Positions 17,749-26,580 of a stretch of 64,000 nucleotides of DNA are shown here, piece after piece. Source of the stretch: an uncultured Tenacibaculum sp. (GTDB lineage: Bacteria; Bacteroidota; Bacteroidia; Flavobacteriales; Flavobacteriaceae); assembly GCA_947497895.1 (NCBI GenBank), contig CANMIL010000007.1, positions 124,001 through 188,000 on the forward strand, in the 5' to 3' direction. The notes beneath the pieces were generated by a model, which saw only the letters and a program-made list of their open reading frames with translations, made no database searches and had not been told where the DNA came from. Made by a program: the position numbers and the translations under genes. Positions within the stretch are counted from its first letter, which is position 1, and every line of letters begins with the position of its first letter.

Positions 17749-17963
17749 GGTTTAGTTGAATATAGTCTAATCCAAAATTGATATGGACTAACATTCGTTT
17801 ACCTACTACTACCTTGTAAAAATACCTAAGGATCTGATAAACAATGTTAATGGAGTTTAAACAAAAGTTTATGGTAACTATAATTTATAAGAATTGGAAA
17901 GTATTTAGATTGTAAAATCTTTTGAAATTATATGAAAGTGGCGGACGAAACTTTTGTATAAGG

Positions 17964-18031
17964 GAAAAGAGCTCCATTTTGGAGCCCATATTTAAGGGGC
18001 TGTAAAAATTCGGGGGGTATGAAATTTTTAT
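17964..18031 (-). ncRNA. Candidate small RNA D
   Basis: Exact minus-strand -7 box TATATTTG (18045-18038), about 68 nt of sequence with one hairpin (AAAAATT / AATTTTT) and a CCCCTTAAATA block, then a hairpin GCTCC-AAAAT-GGAGC followed by TCTTTTC. The architecture matches candidates A-C but is shorter, and the terminator T-run is weak. Confidence 0.3.
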
Positions 18032-18190
18032 TCGCTCCAAATATAGATGACTAAAGGAGTTTGTTTTTTCAAATTAGTTTAGTGGTATGTCTTAGTCGAT
18101 AAAGCGACAAAAAGTATAGTTGAGTAAGAAGTGAAAGTAAATAGATTATTAAGTTTTTTACTATTCATTGTTTTATGGTGGGATATAATA

Positions 18191-18214
18191 AGAGCGGGAA
18201 GTAAATCCCGCTCT
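18191..18214 (-). terminator. Terminator of the T9SS protein gene
   Basis: Perfect 9-bp GC-rich stem AGAGCGGGA / TCCCGCTCT, 27 bp past the stop codon on the minus strand, followed by TTATTATA. Confidence 0.7.
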
Positions 18215-18240
18215 ATTAAAATTTTTTCTCTTTCAACGGA

Positions 18241-21200
18241 TTATAAAATAATCAGTTTTCTTTGTTCTGAAATATCAGAGTTTTCAATTTTAACAATGTA
18301 GATACCTTTTGGCAACCTTTCAAGATTTATTGGTTTTTTGCTATTAAACTTCTCTATCGTTAATACATTGTCTCCGTTTAAGTTTAAAATCCTAATGGTT
18401 GCTTCGCTTTTTAAGCCGTCAATCATTAGCTTGTTAGATGCAGGGTTTGGGTATAACATAATGTTATTTCCATCTTTTGCCTCTGGAGGTAATATTTGGT
18501 GTTCCGCTTGATGAATACTACTTTCATCATTTACCAAAGCATCTTCGCATGTAATGAGGGTGAAGTTGTATGCTGAATTTAGGTTTGGTCCAGTAGTTTC
18601 AAAAGTAAATGAACTTGTAATTGTACTATTGCTTTCCCAAACAAAAGCTCCATTACTATTTGAAATATCATTTGAGGTTGTGTTTCTGACGAAATAGCGA
18701 TTACCGTCCGTACCACTAATAATTTCATTATCAATTTGTGAAGTTAAGGTGAAATTATCATTAGAAATTACCGAATCATCTACATTTGCACCGAGTCTTC
18801 TAAAGTGTCTTAATATGGCTCTTGTTGGTTGATTTCCAGTTATAGTAAATGTAGAGCTTTCATTTTGAGAAACAACAAGTTGACCATTGTTGTTAGTATG
18901 AACGTTTTGACCACTAACGATAACGCTTCCATCAGGAAGTCCGTAATTTTGACTAATATCTTTCGTGAAGTTTACTCCGCTAGCATTACTTCCAAGTTCT
19001 AAAACAGTTCCATTAACAGTTACGGAATTAGTTATTGCGTTGTTACATGGATCACACGCTCCATTTACATCGGCGTTTGTAACGGCTTCTGTAGTACTTT
19101 GTGGTGAACCAGAAATCTTAGGGATTCCATCCCCATCAACATTTGTTCCCAGATTTTCAGAGCTCCCTCCATTGCTTCCGCCAGGGAGTGTGTCTGTTGG
19201 ATCAATATTATTGGCTCCTTCTAAAGCATCGGGGCAACCATCATTGTCAGAATCGGTGTCCAAATGATTAGGGATACCATCGTTATCGGTATCTCTATTC
19301 GAATCTCCTTCTTGTTCAATAGTATCTAAAATACCATCATTATCATCATCTAAATCACAAGTGTTTGCAATCCCGTCGTTATCGTTATCAGGAAGATTGG
19401 AAATTGTGGCGTCGCAGCATATTATATTTAAAGTAAAATTGTATGCAGAATTCAAATTAGGTCCTGTGGTGGCAAATGTAAAAGGATTTGTTATGATGCC
19501 GTCACTTTCCCAAACGAATGCTCCTGTACTATTTGATACGCCATTTGTACTTGTGTTTCTAACAAAGTATCTATTTCCATCAGTTCCACTAACAATTTCA
19601 TTATCAATTTGAGAAGTTAAAATATAGTTGTCGTCAGAAATGACAGAATCTTCTACACCAGCACTTAATCTTCTAAAATGCCTCAATGTAGCAGTCGTTG
19701 GTAAGTTTCCAGTAATTGTGAAAGTGCTACTTTGATCTTCTGAAACAACTAATTGTCCATTACCGTTAGTATAGACATTTTCACCATTAACGATAACACT
19801 TCCTTGTGGAAGACCATAGTTTTGACTGATGTCATGAGTAAAGTTCACGCCATTTGCGTTACTTCCAAGTTCTAAAACAGTTCCGTTAACTGTCACTGAG
19901 TCGTTTGTTGCATTACTACAAGGGTCGCATGAACTATTTATGCTTGAGTCAGTAACAGCATTTGTAGTGTCTTGAGGAGCTCCAAGAATAGTAGGAATAC
20001 CATCGCTGTCTACCATAATACCAAGATTTTCTGAACTACCTCCGTTACTACCTCCATTTAAAGTGTCTGTGGTGTTGATCATATTGGCTCCTTCCATGGC
20101 GTCAGGACATCCATCATTATCAGAATCAGTATCCAAATGATTTGGGATTCCATCGTTATCAGTATCTCTGTTGGAATCACCCGATTTTTCTACGCTATCT
20201 AATATACCATCGTTGTCGTCGTCTAAATCACAGGTATTGGCAATACCATCACCATCAGTATCTGGAAGATTAGAAACTGTAGCATCACAGCATATTATAT
20301 TTAAAGTAAAATTATATGCAGAATTTAAATTAGGACCAGTTGTAGCGAAAGTAAATGGATTGGTTATTGCATCATCACTTTCCCAAACAAATGCTCCCGA
20401 ACTATTTGATATCCCATTAGAGCTAGGATTTCTTACAAAATATCTATTTCCATCAGTTCCATTGATTATTTCATTATCAATTTGTGAGGTTAAGTTGTAG
20501 CTATCATTGGAAATAACTGAATCTTCAACACCAGCATTTAACCTCCTAAAATGCCTCAAAATAGCGGTTGTAGGTAGGTTTCCACTTATGGTAAAAGTTG
20601 TGCTCTCGTTTTCAGAAACAACCAATTGACCATTGTTGTTGGTGTATGCGTTTTCTCCTGTTATGATAACACTTCCATCAGGAAGTCCATAATTTTGACT
20701 AATATCTTTGGTAAAGTTTACGCCAGTTGCATTAGGACCAAGTTCTAAAATAGTTCCGTTTACTGTGACTGAATTTGAGGTAGCATTACTGCAAGAATCG
20801 CATGAACTTGTTATAGAGGCATCTGTTACTGCTGTGGTAGTGTCCTGAGGAGAACCAGAAACAGCGGGGATACCATTTTGATTAACACTGATACCAAGAT
20901 TTTCTGAACTTCCTCCATTACTACCTCCTGTTAAAGTTTCGGTTGTATTAATAGCATTTGCAGCTTCCGTGGCATCAGGACAACCGTCATTATCAGAATC
21001 AGTATCTATTTCGTCGGTGAGTCCGTCATTATCTGAATCTGGGCATGGGCTAAAAATAGTTCTGAAGTTGTCTACAAAAGCCCATCGAAAATAGTTTGCA
21101 TTCATCCTTCTGTTGGCACCTATTATAATGTAGTTTGTTCCGTTTGTTAAACCGTAATCGGCAGGAATAAAAGTTAATTCTCTTAACTCCCAATTCCCTG

Positions 21201-21864
21201 AGCTTGTTAAAGGAATGTTAGGGATGTCATACAAAAGATCTCCGTCGGTGGGGCTTGTTGGAGGTTGCCCATTGATATAAATTTCGGCGTTAACAGGGGC
21301 TGTACTTGGGGTGGAATTTGGCACAGTATATTCAGTATAATAAAATTGTAAGGTAATGGGAATGGTGACATCAGGTATTTCAATAGCCTGAGTAATATAT
21401 TCCTCACCACGAAACCCCATGAAAGAGCCACCAGCAGGTGAAGGATCGAAACCAGGAAGGGTTTTTCTGTCGATATGATTTGCATTAAAAGCGATAACAT
21501 CATTTGTAGACAAATCGGGAGTCCCCCCTTTGACCCAAGGATATGGTGCAAAATTTCTACTTGGAGTCGTATATGGAGTACCAGAATTTTCAGGGTCAAC
21601 ATAATTTTCATTAAAATTGCCATTTAAAACCAGTTCGGTTTGGGGAAATCCATTTGTTGCGCATTCGGTAGTGTCTAGAATACCGTCATTATCATCATCT
21701 AAATCTTCATTATTTGGAATACCATCGCCGTCAGTGTCTATGGTGGTGTTGATATTTTTAATAGAACTCTTTAAATTGAGATTTCTCTCTTGTCCGGTTA
21801 GTGACAATGTTGAGAAACAAATTGAAAGTGCCAAGAAATACTTAGCATATACCATTGTTTTCAT
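18241..21864 (-). CDS. Large T9SS-exported protein with thrombospondin type 3 repeats and three 291-residue modules
   Basis: A 1207-residue surface protein. Signal peptide about 1-24. A TSP3-like Ca-binding segment ([22 protein letters not shown]) follows, then a jelly-roll/CBM-like domain (about 75-270, with NGNFNENY and [12 protein letters not shown]). Three modules with an exact 291-residue period follow, each with [43 protein letters not shown] and [13 protein letters not shown]; the third is shorter. The C-terminus (about 1124-1207, [11 protein letters not shown]...[10 protein letters not shown]) is a type A T9SS sorting domain that anchors or releases the protein at the cell surface. 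It is probably an adhesin-like or matrix protein; no catalytic domain is seen. Confidence 0.92.
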   Translation of the reverse strand: MKTMVYAKYFLALSICFSTLSLTGQERNLNLKSSIKNINTTIDTDGDGIPNNEDLDDDNDGILDTTECATNGFPQTELVLNGNFNENYVDPENSGTPYTTPSRNFAPYPWVKGGTPDLSTNDVIAFNANHIDRKTLPGFDPSPAGGSFMGFRGEEYITQAIEIPDVTIPITLQFYYTEYTVPNSTPSTAPVNAEIYINGQPPTSPTDGDLLYDIPNIPLTSSGNWELRELTFIPADYGLTNGTNYIIIGANRRMNANYFRWAFVDNFRTIFSPCPDSDNDGLTDEIDTDSDNDGCPDATEAANAINTTETLTGGSNGGSSENLGISVNQNGIPAVSGSPQDTTTAVTDASITSSCDSCSNATSNSVTVNGTILELGPNATGVNFTKDISQNYGLPDGSVIITGENAYTNNNGQLVVSENESTTFTISGNLPTTAILRHFRRLNAGVEDSVISNDSYNLTSQIDNEIINGTDGNRYFVRNPSSNGISNSSGAFVWESDDAITNPFTFATTGPNLNSAYNFTLNIICCDATVSNLPDTDGDGIANTCDLDDDNDGILDSVEKSGDSNRDTDNDGIPNHLDTDSDNDGCPDAMEGANMINTTDTLNGGSNGGSSENLGIMVDSDGIPTILGAPQDTTNAVTDSSINSSCDPCSNATNDSVTVNGTVLELGSNANGVNFTHDISQNYGLPQGSVIVNGENVYTNGNGQLVVSEDQSSTFTITGNLPTTATLRHFRRLSAGVEDSVISDDNYILTSQIDNEIVSGTDGNRYFVRNTSTNGVSNSTGAFVWESDGIITNPFTFATTGPNLNSAYNFTLNIICCDATISNLPDNDNDGIANTCDLDDDNDGILDTIEQEGDSNRDTDNDGIPNHLDTDSDNDGCPDALEGANNIDPTDTLPGGSNGGSSENLGTNVDGDGIPKISGSPQSTTEAVTNADVNGACDPCNNAITNSVTVNGTVLELGSNASGVNFTKDISQNYGLPDGSVIVSGQNVHTNNNGQLVVSQNESSTFTITGNQPTRAILRHFRRLGANVDDSVISNDNFTLTSQIDNEIISGTDGNRYFVRNTTSNDISNSNGAFVWESNSTITSSFTFETTGPNLNSAYNFTLITCEDALVNDESSIHQAEHQILPPEAKDGNNIMLYPNPASNKLMIDGLKSEATIRILNLNGDNVLTIEKFNSKKPINLERLPKGIYIVKIENSDISEQRKLIIL
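18550..21010 (-). repeat. Tandem 873-bp coding repeats (three units)
   Basis: Matching landmarks recur at exactly 873 bp: the AGTTCTAAAA block at 18995, 19868 and 20741, and the start of the Ca-binding SDNDGCPD block at 19241, 20114 and 20987. The copies have diverged mainly at third codon positions, with no length change. Confidence 0.85.
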
Positions 21865-22055
21865 TGATTTTTGTTTTAAATTAAAATATAGAATAGGTAT
21901 AGTTTCTATAGTTCAGTCGCTTTGACTCAATGTAAGTTTGGTTGAATGGTCTGTTAATTTGCTGTGAAAGACTAAAAGATACTTTGATAGCTACTTTCGT
22001 GTAGATTGACTAGAAAAAATGTTTCATGTTGTAAAGGGTTTTAGGTTTATGTAAT

Positions 22056-22089
22056 ATTGTTTCGATTTGGTTTTTACAATCGAAACAAT
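22056..22089. repeat. Perfect 11-bp inverted repeat
   Basis: ATTGTTTCGAT / ATCGAAACAAT with a 12-nt loop, 192 bp upstream of the T9SS gene start. No T-run follows, so a regulator site or 5' leader hairpin is likelier than a terminator. Confidence 0.45.
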
Positions 22090-22364
22090 TTAAATTTAGC
22101 CATACTCTCTGCAGAGCTCCCTTTATGGTTGTTGTATTTAGTTTTTAAATAAAAACTTCAAATTCAACATTTTTTTATTCGATAAAAGTTATTGGGGTAA
22201 TAGGAATGTATTAACACGGTGCATGTGTTGGGGTAGTGTAAGTTCCTGTATTTTACAAATTTATGTTAGTGTGTTCAAATTTGCAATACCTAGTTTCCCT
22301 TAAAAATATACTAGGGATAACCCTTAGTCGTCTAAGATGAATTTTGGAGATTGTAGATTGATGT

Positions 22365-22441
22365 AAAAATAAAGAACCACTAAACTGATTTAAGAAATAA
22401 ACTAGTTTAGTGGTGCAATTACGGTCGTTTATAGACCAAAA
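22365..22441 (-). ncRNA. Candidate small RNA E
   Basis: Exact minus-strand -7 box TATATTTG (22455-22448), then about 75 nt ending in an 11-bp stem (ACCACTAAACT / AGTTTAGTGGT) followed by TTCTTTATTTTT on the minus strand. It has no peptide-like frame. It may be a short RNA or an attenuated leader of the T9SS gene, whose start is about 500 bp further on. Confidence 0.3.
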
Positions 22442-22570
22442 CATAGGCAAATATAAATATTAGCCTATTATAGAAGGGTGTTTTCTTTTGAAGAATTTGT
22501 CCTTCGAATATGTTCTGTCAACTTTTTAAGTTGCGTAAGTAAGCCAGTGTAAGGATTACAAATTATAGTT

Positions 22571-22605
22571 AATCTAAATATCTTTTGAGAGTTTAGATTT
22601 TTTTT
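22571..22605 (+). terminator. Orphan AT-rich plus-strand terminator
   Basis: Stem AATCTAAA / TTTAGATT followed by a run of T's. No plus-strand gene ends here, so it may end an unannotated short transcript. The AT-rich stem makes it weak. Confidence 0.35.
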
Positions 22606-22619
22606 CTCCATGATAAAAA

Positions 22620-22716
22620 TTGGTTCATAAAATTTTATAAATGTTTCTTTTTAGGGAACTCGATTTATACTGTTGAGATTTACTTTATGTTTCACCTATA
22701 GCTTATTATGAACCAA
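22620..22716. repeat. Wide 11-bp inverted repeat
   Basis: TTGGTTCATAA at 22620-22630 and TTATGAACCAA at 22706-22716, a perfect inverted pair 75 bp apart, 230-325 bp upstream of the 22945 gene. Possibly a looped operator. Confidence 0.35.
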
Positions 22717-22905
22717 AATATATCATGTCATGTTAAATAATTCGTTTAATGGAATCCGAAAATAAATTTCCGTCTTCATTAATTATGACACATGTTTTTT
22801 ATGAAAGTCACATTTGGTAGGTGAAAAATATATGTTTTTTTCAAAACGGTGTTTTATGTTGAAGAAACGGACTGTTTAAATTCTTTTTTGAAAGCCTAAA
22901 AAAAT

Positions 22906-22913
22906 TATATTTG
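22906..22913 (+). promoter_or_regulatory. -7 box TATATTTG for the 22945 lipoprotein gene
   Basis: Exact TAnnTTTG match 31 bp before the ATG, with a TTTG 15 bp upstream that could act as -33 (a little close). Predicts a leader of about 25 nt. Confidence 0.5.
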
Positions 22914-22944
22914 ACTGCACTAACAATAAAGTCAGATTTTAATA

Positions 22945-23853
22945 ATGGTAGTTAAGAGAAGTAATGAAAACAAGTTGATTGGAGCGTTTATGTTAATGGT
23001 AATCGTAGTTTTTGTATCATGTAATTTTAACAAGTCTGTTCATAAAGATTTGGAAACGGGGGCTTTTTCTAAAGGAGATGGGATTGGATGTGATGATGTT
23101 TTGATTACGGTTAATGGAGAGTTAGATAAAAGAAATCAGTTTGTGTATGGTGAAAAAATAAATTTGGTTTTTAATAATGTTATAGGATTAAAGAAAATAG
23201 ATAGTTTGACCTATCCGGCGTTATCCATGTATATTGTTAAAAATGGAAAAGATACGTTGTTAGCAAAACCTAATCTTTTAGAAAAGTTAAAGAATGGAGT
23301 GAATTTGTCACCTCTTCAATTAAGAACAACTTTTAAAGCGGTGTTACCTCATGAAAATAACGAGAAGTATAAAGTACATGTAAATATATGGGATAATAAG
23401 GGAGATGGAACATTTACATACGAGTTACCGTTTACAGTTAAGAAAAATGAGGTTTTAAAAGTGAAAAGCTCAGGGTTAAAATATTCAAAATCATATTTGT
23501 ATAACGAAACATTGAAAGAAGTGGTGGCTTCCAAAAATATAAAATCGAACCATACTTTTGTGTTGGTTTTAGAAAATGTCGAAGGAATGTCTCAAAAAGA
23601 AGGGCGAGTTTTTCCTGTTTTTTCTATAAATATGAAGGATAGTAATGGAGAAAAAATCATAACTAATGAAAATGTTTTAAAAAGATATGAGGAAAAAGGA
23701 TTGTTAGTAAATGATCTTAAAGGAGGAAGGTTAACTACTAAACTAACCTTTACTAAAGGAGTGTTCAATAATCCGTATAAGCTGAGTGCGAAATTAAGTG
23801 ATAAAAATTCTTCAAAACAAATTGAAATTTCAGGTGATTTAATACTTAATTAA
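22945..23853 (+). CDS. Lipoprotein of unknown function
   Basis: A 302-residue lipoprotein (signal to VSC, Cys27). The mature part shows two similar-looking beta-rich halves, about 45-165 (DDVLITVNGELDKRNQFVYGEKINLVFNN, a ligand- or protein-binding beta-sandwich style) and 170-302. No catalytic motif or named domain recognised. The DinB gene starts 29 bp downstream, so they may be cotranscribed, although the functions look unrelated. Confidence 0.65.
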   Translation: MVVKRSNENKLIGAFMLMVIVVFVSCNFNKSVHKDLETGAFSKGDGIGCDDVLITVNGELDKRNQFVYGEKINLVFNNVIGLKKIDSLTYPALSMYIVKNGKDTLLAKPNLLEKLKNGVNLSPLQLRTTFKAVLPHENNEKYKVHVNIWDNKGDGTFTYELPFTVKKNEVLKVKSSGLKYSKSYLYNETLKEVVASKNIKSNHTFVLVLENVEGMSQKEGRVFPVFSINMKDSNGEKIITNENVLKRYEEKGLLVNDLKGGRLTTKLTFTKGVFNNPYKLSAKLSDKNSSKQIEISGDLILN

Positions 23854-23882
23854 AAGGGGGAGAAATTGCTCAAAAAGATGCC

Positions 23883-24362
23883 ATGAACAAAAACATAACA
23901 TCAATATTAAATGCTTTAGAGGAAACACCGAGGATTTTGAGTGAATTAATCTCTGAGATCGATAAGGAGATGATTCAAAAAGATATTGTGAAAGGCAAGT
24001 GGACGATTCATGAACATGCAACACATATTGCTATAACTGATTTACATGGATTTCAAGAAAGATTATTAAATTTTAGAGAAAAAGAGAAACCAAAATTTAC
24101 TTCCCTATCAGGAGATAACTTTGAAAAAGGGTTTTATCTTCATTTAAATCTTGAAGAAACAATTGAAGATTTCTACCATGTTAGGCAAAGGACAATTGAA
24201 TTGGCTAAATCTTTAACCAAAGAAGATTGGGAAAAGGAAGGTATTCATCCTGAATATAAAAAATATACTCCTTATATAATGTTGAGGCACTTGCTAATGC
24301 ATGACCATAATCATCTTTATAAAATTGAAGACATGGGCTTTGGAATTGGTCATGTAAAATAA
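23883..24362 (+). CDS. DinB-family putative metal-dependent protein
   Basis: A 159-residue four-helix-bundle protein of the DinB/YfiT superfamily. Possible metal-ligand histidines are in GKWTIHEHATHIAITDLHGFQERL (about 39-62) and MLRHLLMHDHNHLYKIEDM (about 134-152). Members include thiol transferases and uncharacterised stress proteins; the exact reaction is unknown. It follows the 22945 lipoprotein by 29 bp. Confidence 0.9.
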   Translation: MNKNITSILNALEETPRILSELISEIDKEMIQKDIVKGKWTIHEHATHIAITDLHGFQERLLNFREKEKPKFTSLSGDNFEKGFYLHLNLEETIEDFYHVRQRTIELAKSLTKEDWEKEGIHPEYKKYTPYIMLRHLLMHDHNHLYKIEDMGFGIGHVK

Positions 24363-24400
24363 ATTACTGTTCTTTTATGATTTAAGCGGTAAGGGATATG

Positions 24401-24550
24401 AAAAATAAAAAGCTCCCGCAGGAGCTTGTGCAATTTTCCCAAGTCGAAATTGAATAAGCAATCAAAGACTCGAGGGTGAATTTTGTATTGGGTAGAAGTT
24501 GTTTCTGATCGCTTATTCGTAATTGATGTATTCTTGAATCACATCAATTA
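24401..24550 (-). ncRNA. Candidate small structured RNA B
   Basis: Minus-strand -7 box TACATTTG (24563-24556), then about 145 nt almost fully covered by stems: an 11-bp perfect hairpin GTAATTGATGT / ACATCAATTAC (24519-24551); a directly adjoining 13-bp stem with one wobble pair (GAATAAGCAATCA, 24452-24464, with 24506-24518); a 6-bp hairpin (24431-24452); and the terminator AGCTCC-TGCG-GGAGCT with TTTTATTTTT (24426-24401). The tiling of stems and the lack of a peptide frame argue for a functional RNA. Family unknown. Confidence 0.5.
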
Positions 24551-24857
24551 CACTGCAAATGTATGTTGTTTGCTCATGACTGTATTGGATGACGTAGGAG
24601 TGTTGAGAACATTCGACTTAAAAGAGAAAGGAAATGTCCAGAAAGAGAATTTTTTTGGTTTTAACGCGTGATTGCAGAGAAAAAAATATTACGCTAAAAT
24701 TTTTAAACTGGATTTAAAGGCTTTAAAAATATTGGTTAGAATGTATTTACGGACTGAATATTTAATTGAAAAGCATATAAACTAATGGATTAAATTAGTG
24801 TTTGTGTAATGACTGACCTAATAGAAATTTATTTGATTGAATGAAGTTGGGAAGATT

Positions 24858-25033
24858 AAAAAAGCTCCCGAAGGAGCCAATCATCCCCTAATAGAGGATG
24901 CAAAAAAAGCTATCAAAACGTTTATAAAGGGGAAAATTCTGTATCGGATGATTTTGTTTTGATAGCTGATTGTTAACTAAAAAAGTCAATTTATGATGAT
25001 AATTGTAACTAATATTTAAGGGGTAATTAATTA
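24858..25033 (-). ncRNA. Candidate small structured RNA C
   Basis: Minus-strand -7 box TACATTTG (25046-25039), about 176 nt, terminator GCTCC-TTCG-GGAGC plus six T's (24877-24858). The main element is a perfect 11-bp stem GCTATCAAAAC / GTTTTGATAGC (24909-24919 with 24956-24966) closing a 36-nt loop, with a second hairpin (CATCC / GGATG) before the terminator. It shares promoter type, the CCCCTTAAATA block and the terminator with candidates A, B and D. Confidence 0.5.
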
Positions 25034-25188
25034 CACTACAAATGTATATCTGAATAGGTTATGAAAGGGGAATGAAGTAGTGTTGACGAGTAGGTTTTAT
25101 GGAAAAAAGCAATGATTTGTCTAAAACGAGAATTTTATGAAGTTTTAAGTCGTTGCTTTTGAGTAGAGTATAAGTCACTATAAAAACA

Positions 25189-25212
25189 AAAAGTGGAGAA
25201 AACTCCACTTTT
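25189..25212 (-). terminator. Terminator of the 25228 lipoprotein gene
   Basis: Perfect 10-bp stem AAAAGTGGAG / CTCCACTTTT with a 4-nt loop, 15 bp past the stop codon, followed by TTGTTTTTA on the minus strand. Confidence 0.8.
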
Positions 25213-25227
25213 CTAATTGTTTTGATC

Positions 25228-25890
25228 TTACTGTTGCAAATTGTAAGAGGTAATTGAAGAACAATTTCCAGTTGAAATATGTTCCAATGAGATTTCTTCT
25301 CCCGTACGTATATGAACAATTCTCAAAAGATGCTTATCTTCTATTGGAAAATCATTAATAAGAACAGTTTCATTAGCGCTTAAATATCCTAATAAAGATC
25401 TCCCATCACCATCTTTTTGAATAGATATATGTAGATTGTCATAAAGACCGGGAAGATCAGGAAAAACGTTTCTTAACCTTATGTTTGCAGATTTTAATAC
25501 ATTTACAGTTAGTGTATTGTGTTTCTTATAACTGCTTCCCAATACGGTTTTAGAACTTTCATCGGTAAAATAATTCTTCAAAGCAAGAAGGTTGTTTTTG
25601 CATTCCGAAATATGTTCAACTTTCGCGGTATATTCCTGATGTAGTTCTATATTCTTATTGAATACTACTTTACCAGAATCATCAGTAATTCCTGTAGCAA
25701 TTGGTTCAGCTTCGTCAAGAGGGTATAGGTCTTTTCTCAAATAAAGAGTAACTTCTGCCGATTCTAAAGGAATTCCTTTATCTAATACTTCAACAGTTAG
25801 GCTAGGTTGTTCAATAGGAAGTTCTTCATTAGAGCTACACGCAAGAGATAGGGCTGCTAAGAAACAGCCAAGAATTAGTTTGGTTTTCAT
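25228..25890 (-). CDS. Lipoprotein with a carboxypeptidase-regulatory-like beta domain
   Basis: A 220-residue lipoprotein (lipobox SLAC, Cys18). Residues 30-100 (SLTVEVLDKGIPLESAEVTLYLRKDL...GITDDSGKVVFN..LHQEYTAKVEH) follow the CarboxypepD_reg/CNA-B-like pattern of an extracellular beta-sandwich. The rest (105-220) has no recognised domain. Monocistronic, with its own terminator. Probably an outer-membrane-anchored surface protein of unknown role. Confidence 0.7.
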   Translation of the reverse strand: MKTKLILGCFLAALSLACSSNEELPIEQPSLTVEVLDKGIPLESAEVTLYLRKDLYPLDEAEPIATGITDDSGKVVFNKNIELHQEYTAKVEHISECKNNLLALKNYFTDESSKTVLGSSYKKHNTLTVNVLKSANIRLRNVFPDLPGLYDNLHISIQKDGDGRSLLGYLSANETVLINDFPIEDKHLLRIVHIRTGEEISLEHISTGNCSSITSYNLQQ

Positions 25891-26167
25891 ATGTGAAATG
25901 GTTTAGGTTAAACGTAGCATTACTTTAAGTAAATACCATAAAATAAGTATCAAATTTTATGCCGTTCTCTGTGTTTTTTATCTAAAATTTTAACTTAATT
26001 TATTTGAGAACTGTTGTTTGTGAGAGGGGTAGCTTTCACTAAAGCTCAGGGAACTATTTTAAATGAAGGAGAACGGTATTTTTCCCTTTCTAAAGTAGAA
26101 CAGGAATTCTTTTGCCGAGGTTTTAGATTGGTTTTAATTCTTTTTCGAGTTGTTGACCAATTTATAT

Positions 26168-26344
26168 ATGAAGAAGAGAGGAATAAGAGTAAAGAGACTC
26201 AGACTATTCTTTAAAATACTCCAAACGATTATTCCAATACAAAAACCTATTAGTATTGCGTTAATAATTTTTTTGTTTTTCATTATAGATAATCTTCATT
26301 CTAAGTTTAAATATAAACAAATAAATATATCTGAAACGGATTAA
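26168..26344 (+). CDS. Possible small membrane protein
   Basis: A 58-codon frame from ATG: basic N-terminus (MKKRGIRVKRLRLFFK), one hydrophobic segment (about 25-44, ISIALIIFLFFII), charged tail. It could be a single-pass peptide or a remnant. No family and no promoter visible. Confidence 0.25.
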   Translation: MKKRGIRVKRLRLFFKILQTIIPIQKPISIALIIFLFFIIDNLHSKFKYKQINISETD

Positions 26345-26378
26345 AATAGAATTGCAAAAAGGAATGAACTGTCCCTAT

Positions 26379-26470
26379 GCAAGTATTCGGGGTATCTGTC
26401 GGATTCATAATTTTATATTTCGAGGCAAGCCCTGGGGAATTAAACCCTTGGCTATCGCCCTGCGATTAAA
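26379..26470. repeat. Dispersed GC-richer repeat element (copy 1)
   Basis: A block unlike its AT-rich surroundings, with CAAGTATTCGGGGTATCTGT, then GGCAAGCCCTGGGGAATTAA and ACCCTTGGCTATCGCCCTGC. The last part aligns with the minus strand of 44943-44970 (GGGG..TTAA..CCCTTGG.TATC...GCGAT). It resembles REP-like dispersed repeats seen in flavobacteria. Confidence 0.5.
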
Positions 26471-26580
26471 ATATCAATTACTAAAAATAGGATTAAAATG
26501 TTGTTAGGAGTAGAGTTTAATATTTCGGAAATTAATTCTATTAAATAACTCGTCCATTGAATTTAAACAAACTAAGTGAA

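Larger units (their letters stand above)
16829..18240. other. 1.4-kb intergenic island of hairpins and small-transcript units
   Basis: No credible protein frame, yet the region has at least six strong terminator-type hairpins: 16865-16887, 17092-17123, 17226-17240, 17537-17566, 17724-17748 and 17964-17986. Most are oriented to end minus-strand transcripts, and two are preceded by exact TAnnTTTG boxes on the minus strand (17379-17386, 18038-18045). CTACTACTA-type triplet runs occur at about 17150-17172 and 17802-17812. The pattern suggests a cluster of small non-coding RNA genes. Confidence 0.5.
21865..22944. other. 1.08-kb intergenic region with inverted repeats and a small-RNA candidate
   Basis: Upstream of the T9SS gene (minus) and of the 22945 lipoprotein (plus). 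It contains an 11-bp hairpin (22056-22089), CTAGGG-type sequence (22285-22318), candidate RNA E (22365-22441), an AT-rich plus-strand terminator (22571-22605), a wide inverted repeat (22620/22706) and a TATATTTG box at 22906. No credible protein frame was found. Confidence 0.5.
24363..25227. other. 865-bp intergenic region with two small-RNA candidates
   Basis: Between convergent genes (DinB on plus, lipoprotein on minus). Such a gap would normally be short. It contains candidate RNAs B and C on the minus strand, each with an exact TACATTTG box and a GCTCC/GGAGC terminator, and the terminator of the 25228 gene at 25189. The short frames present have no coding character. Confidence 0.55.
25891..26580. 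other. 690-bp low-coding stretch with a repeat element
   Basis: Holds one doubtful small plus-strand gene (26168-26344) and a comparatively GC-rich dispersed element (26379-26470). The longer plus-strand frame at 26014-26214 uses a non-ATG start and looks like chance or a decayed gene. Confidence 0.4.

Noticed and set aside
19201-21010. Regularly spaced repeats that could suggest a CRISPR array
   Set aside because: The repeats are in-frame protein modules (TSP3 and 291-residue units) with an 873-bp period, not short repeats with unique spacers.
21207-21623. A 138-codon frame inside the T9SS gene
   Set aside because: Alternate-frame shadow of the strongly supported CarbD-like region of the same strand; low-complexity Leu/Ile composition.
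22253-22450. A 65-codon minus-strand frame
   Set aside because: Composition is not protein-like, and it overlaps a -7 box and a terminator hairpin that fit a short RNA better.
24483-24671. A 62-codon plus-strand frame
   Set aside because: Needs a TTG start and runs antisense through the stems of candidate RNA B.
26014-26214. Plus-strand frame of 66 codons
   Set aside because: Non-ATG start, no domain or hydrophobic pattern, and overlaps a slightly better ATG frame; treated as chance or decay.
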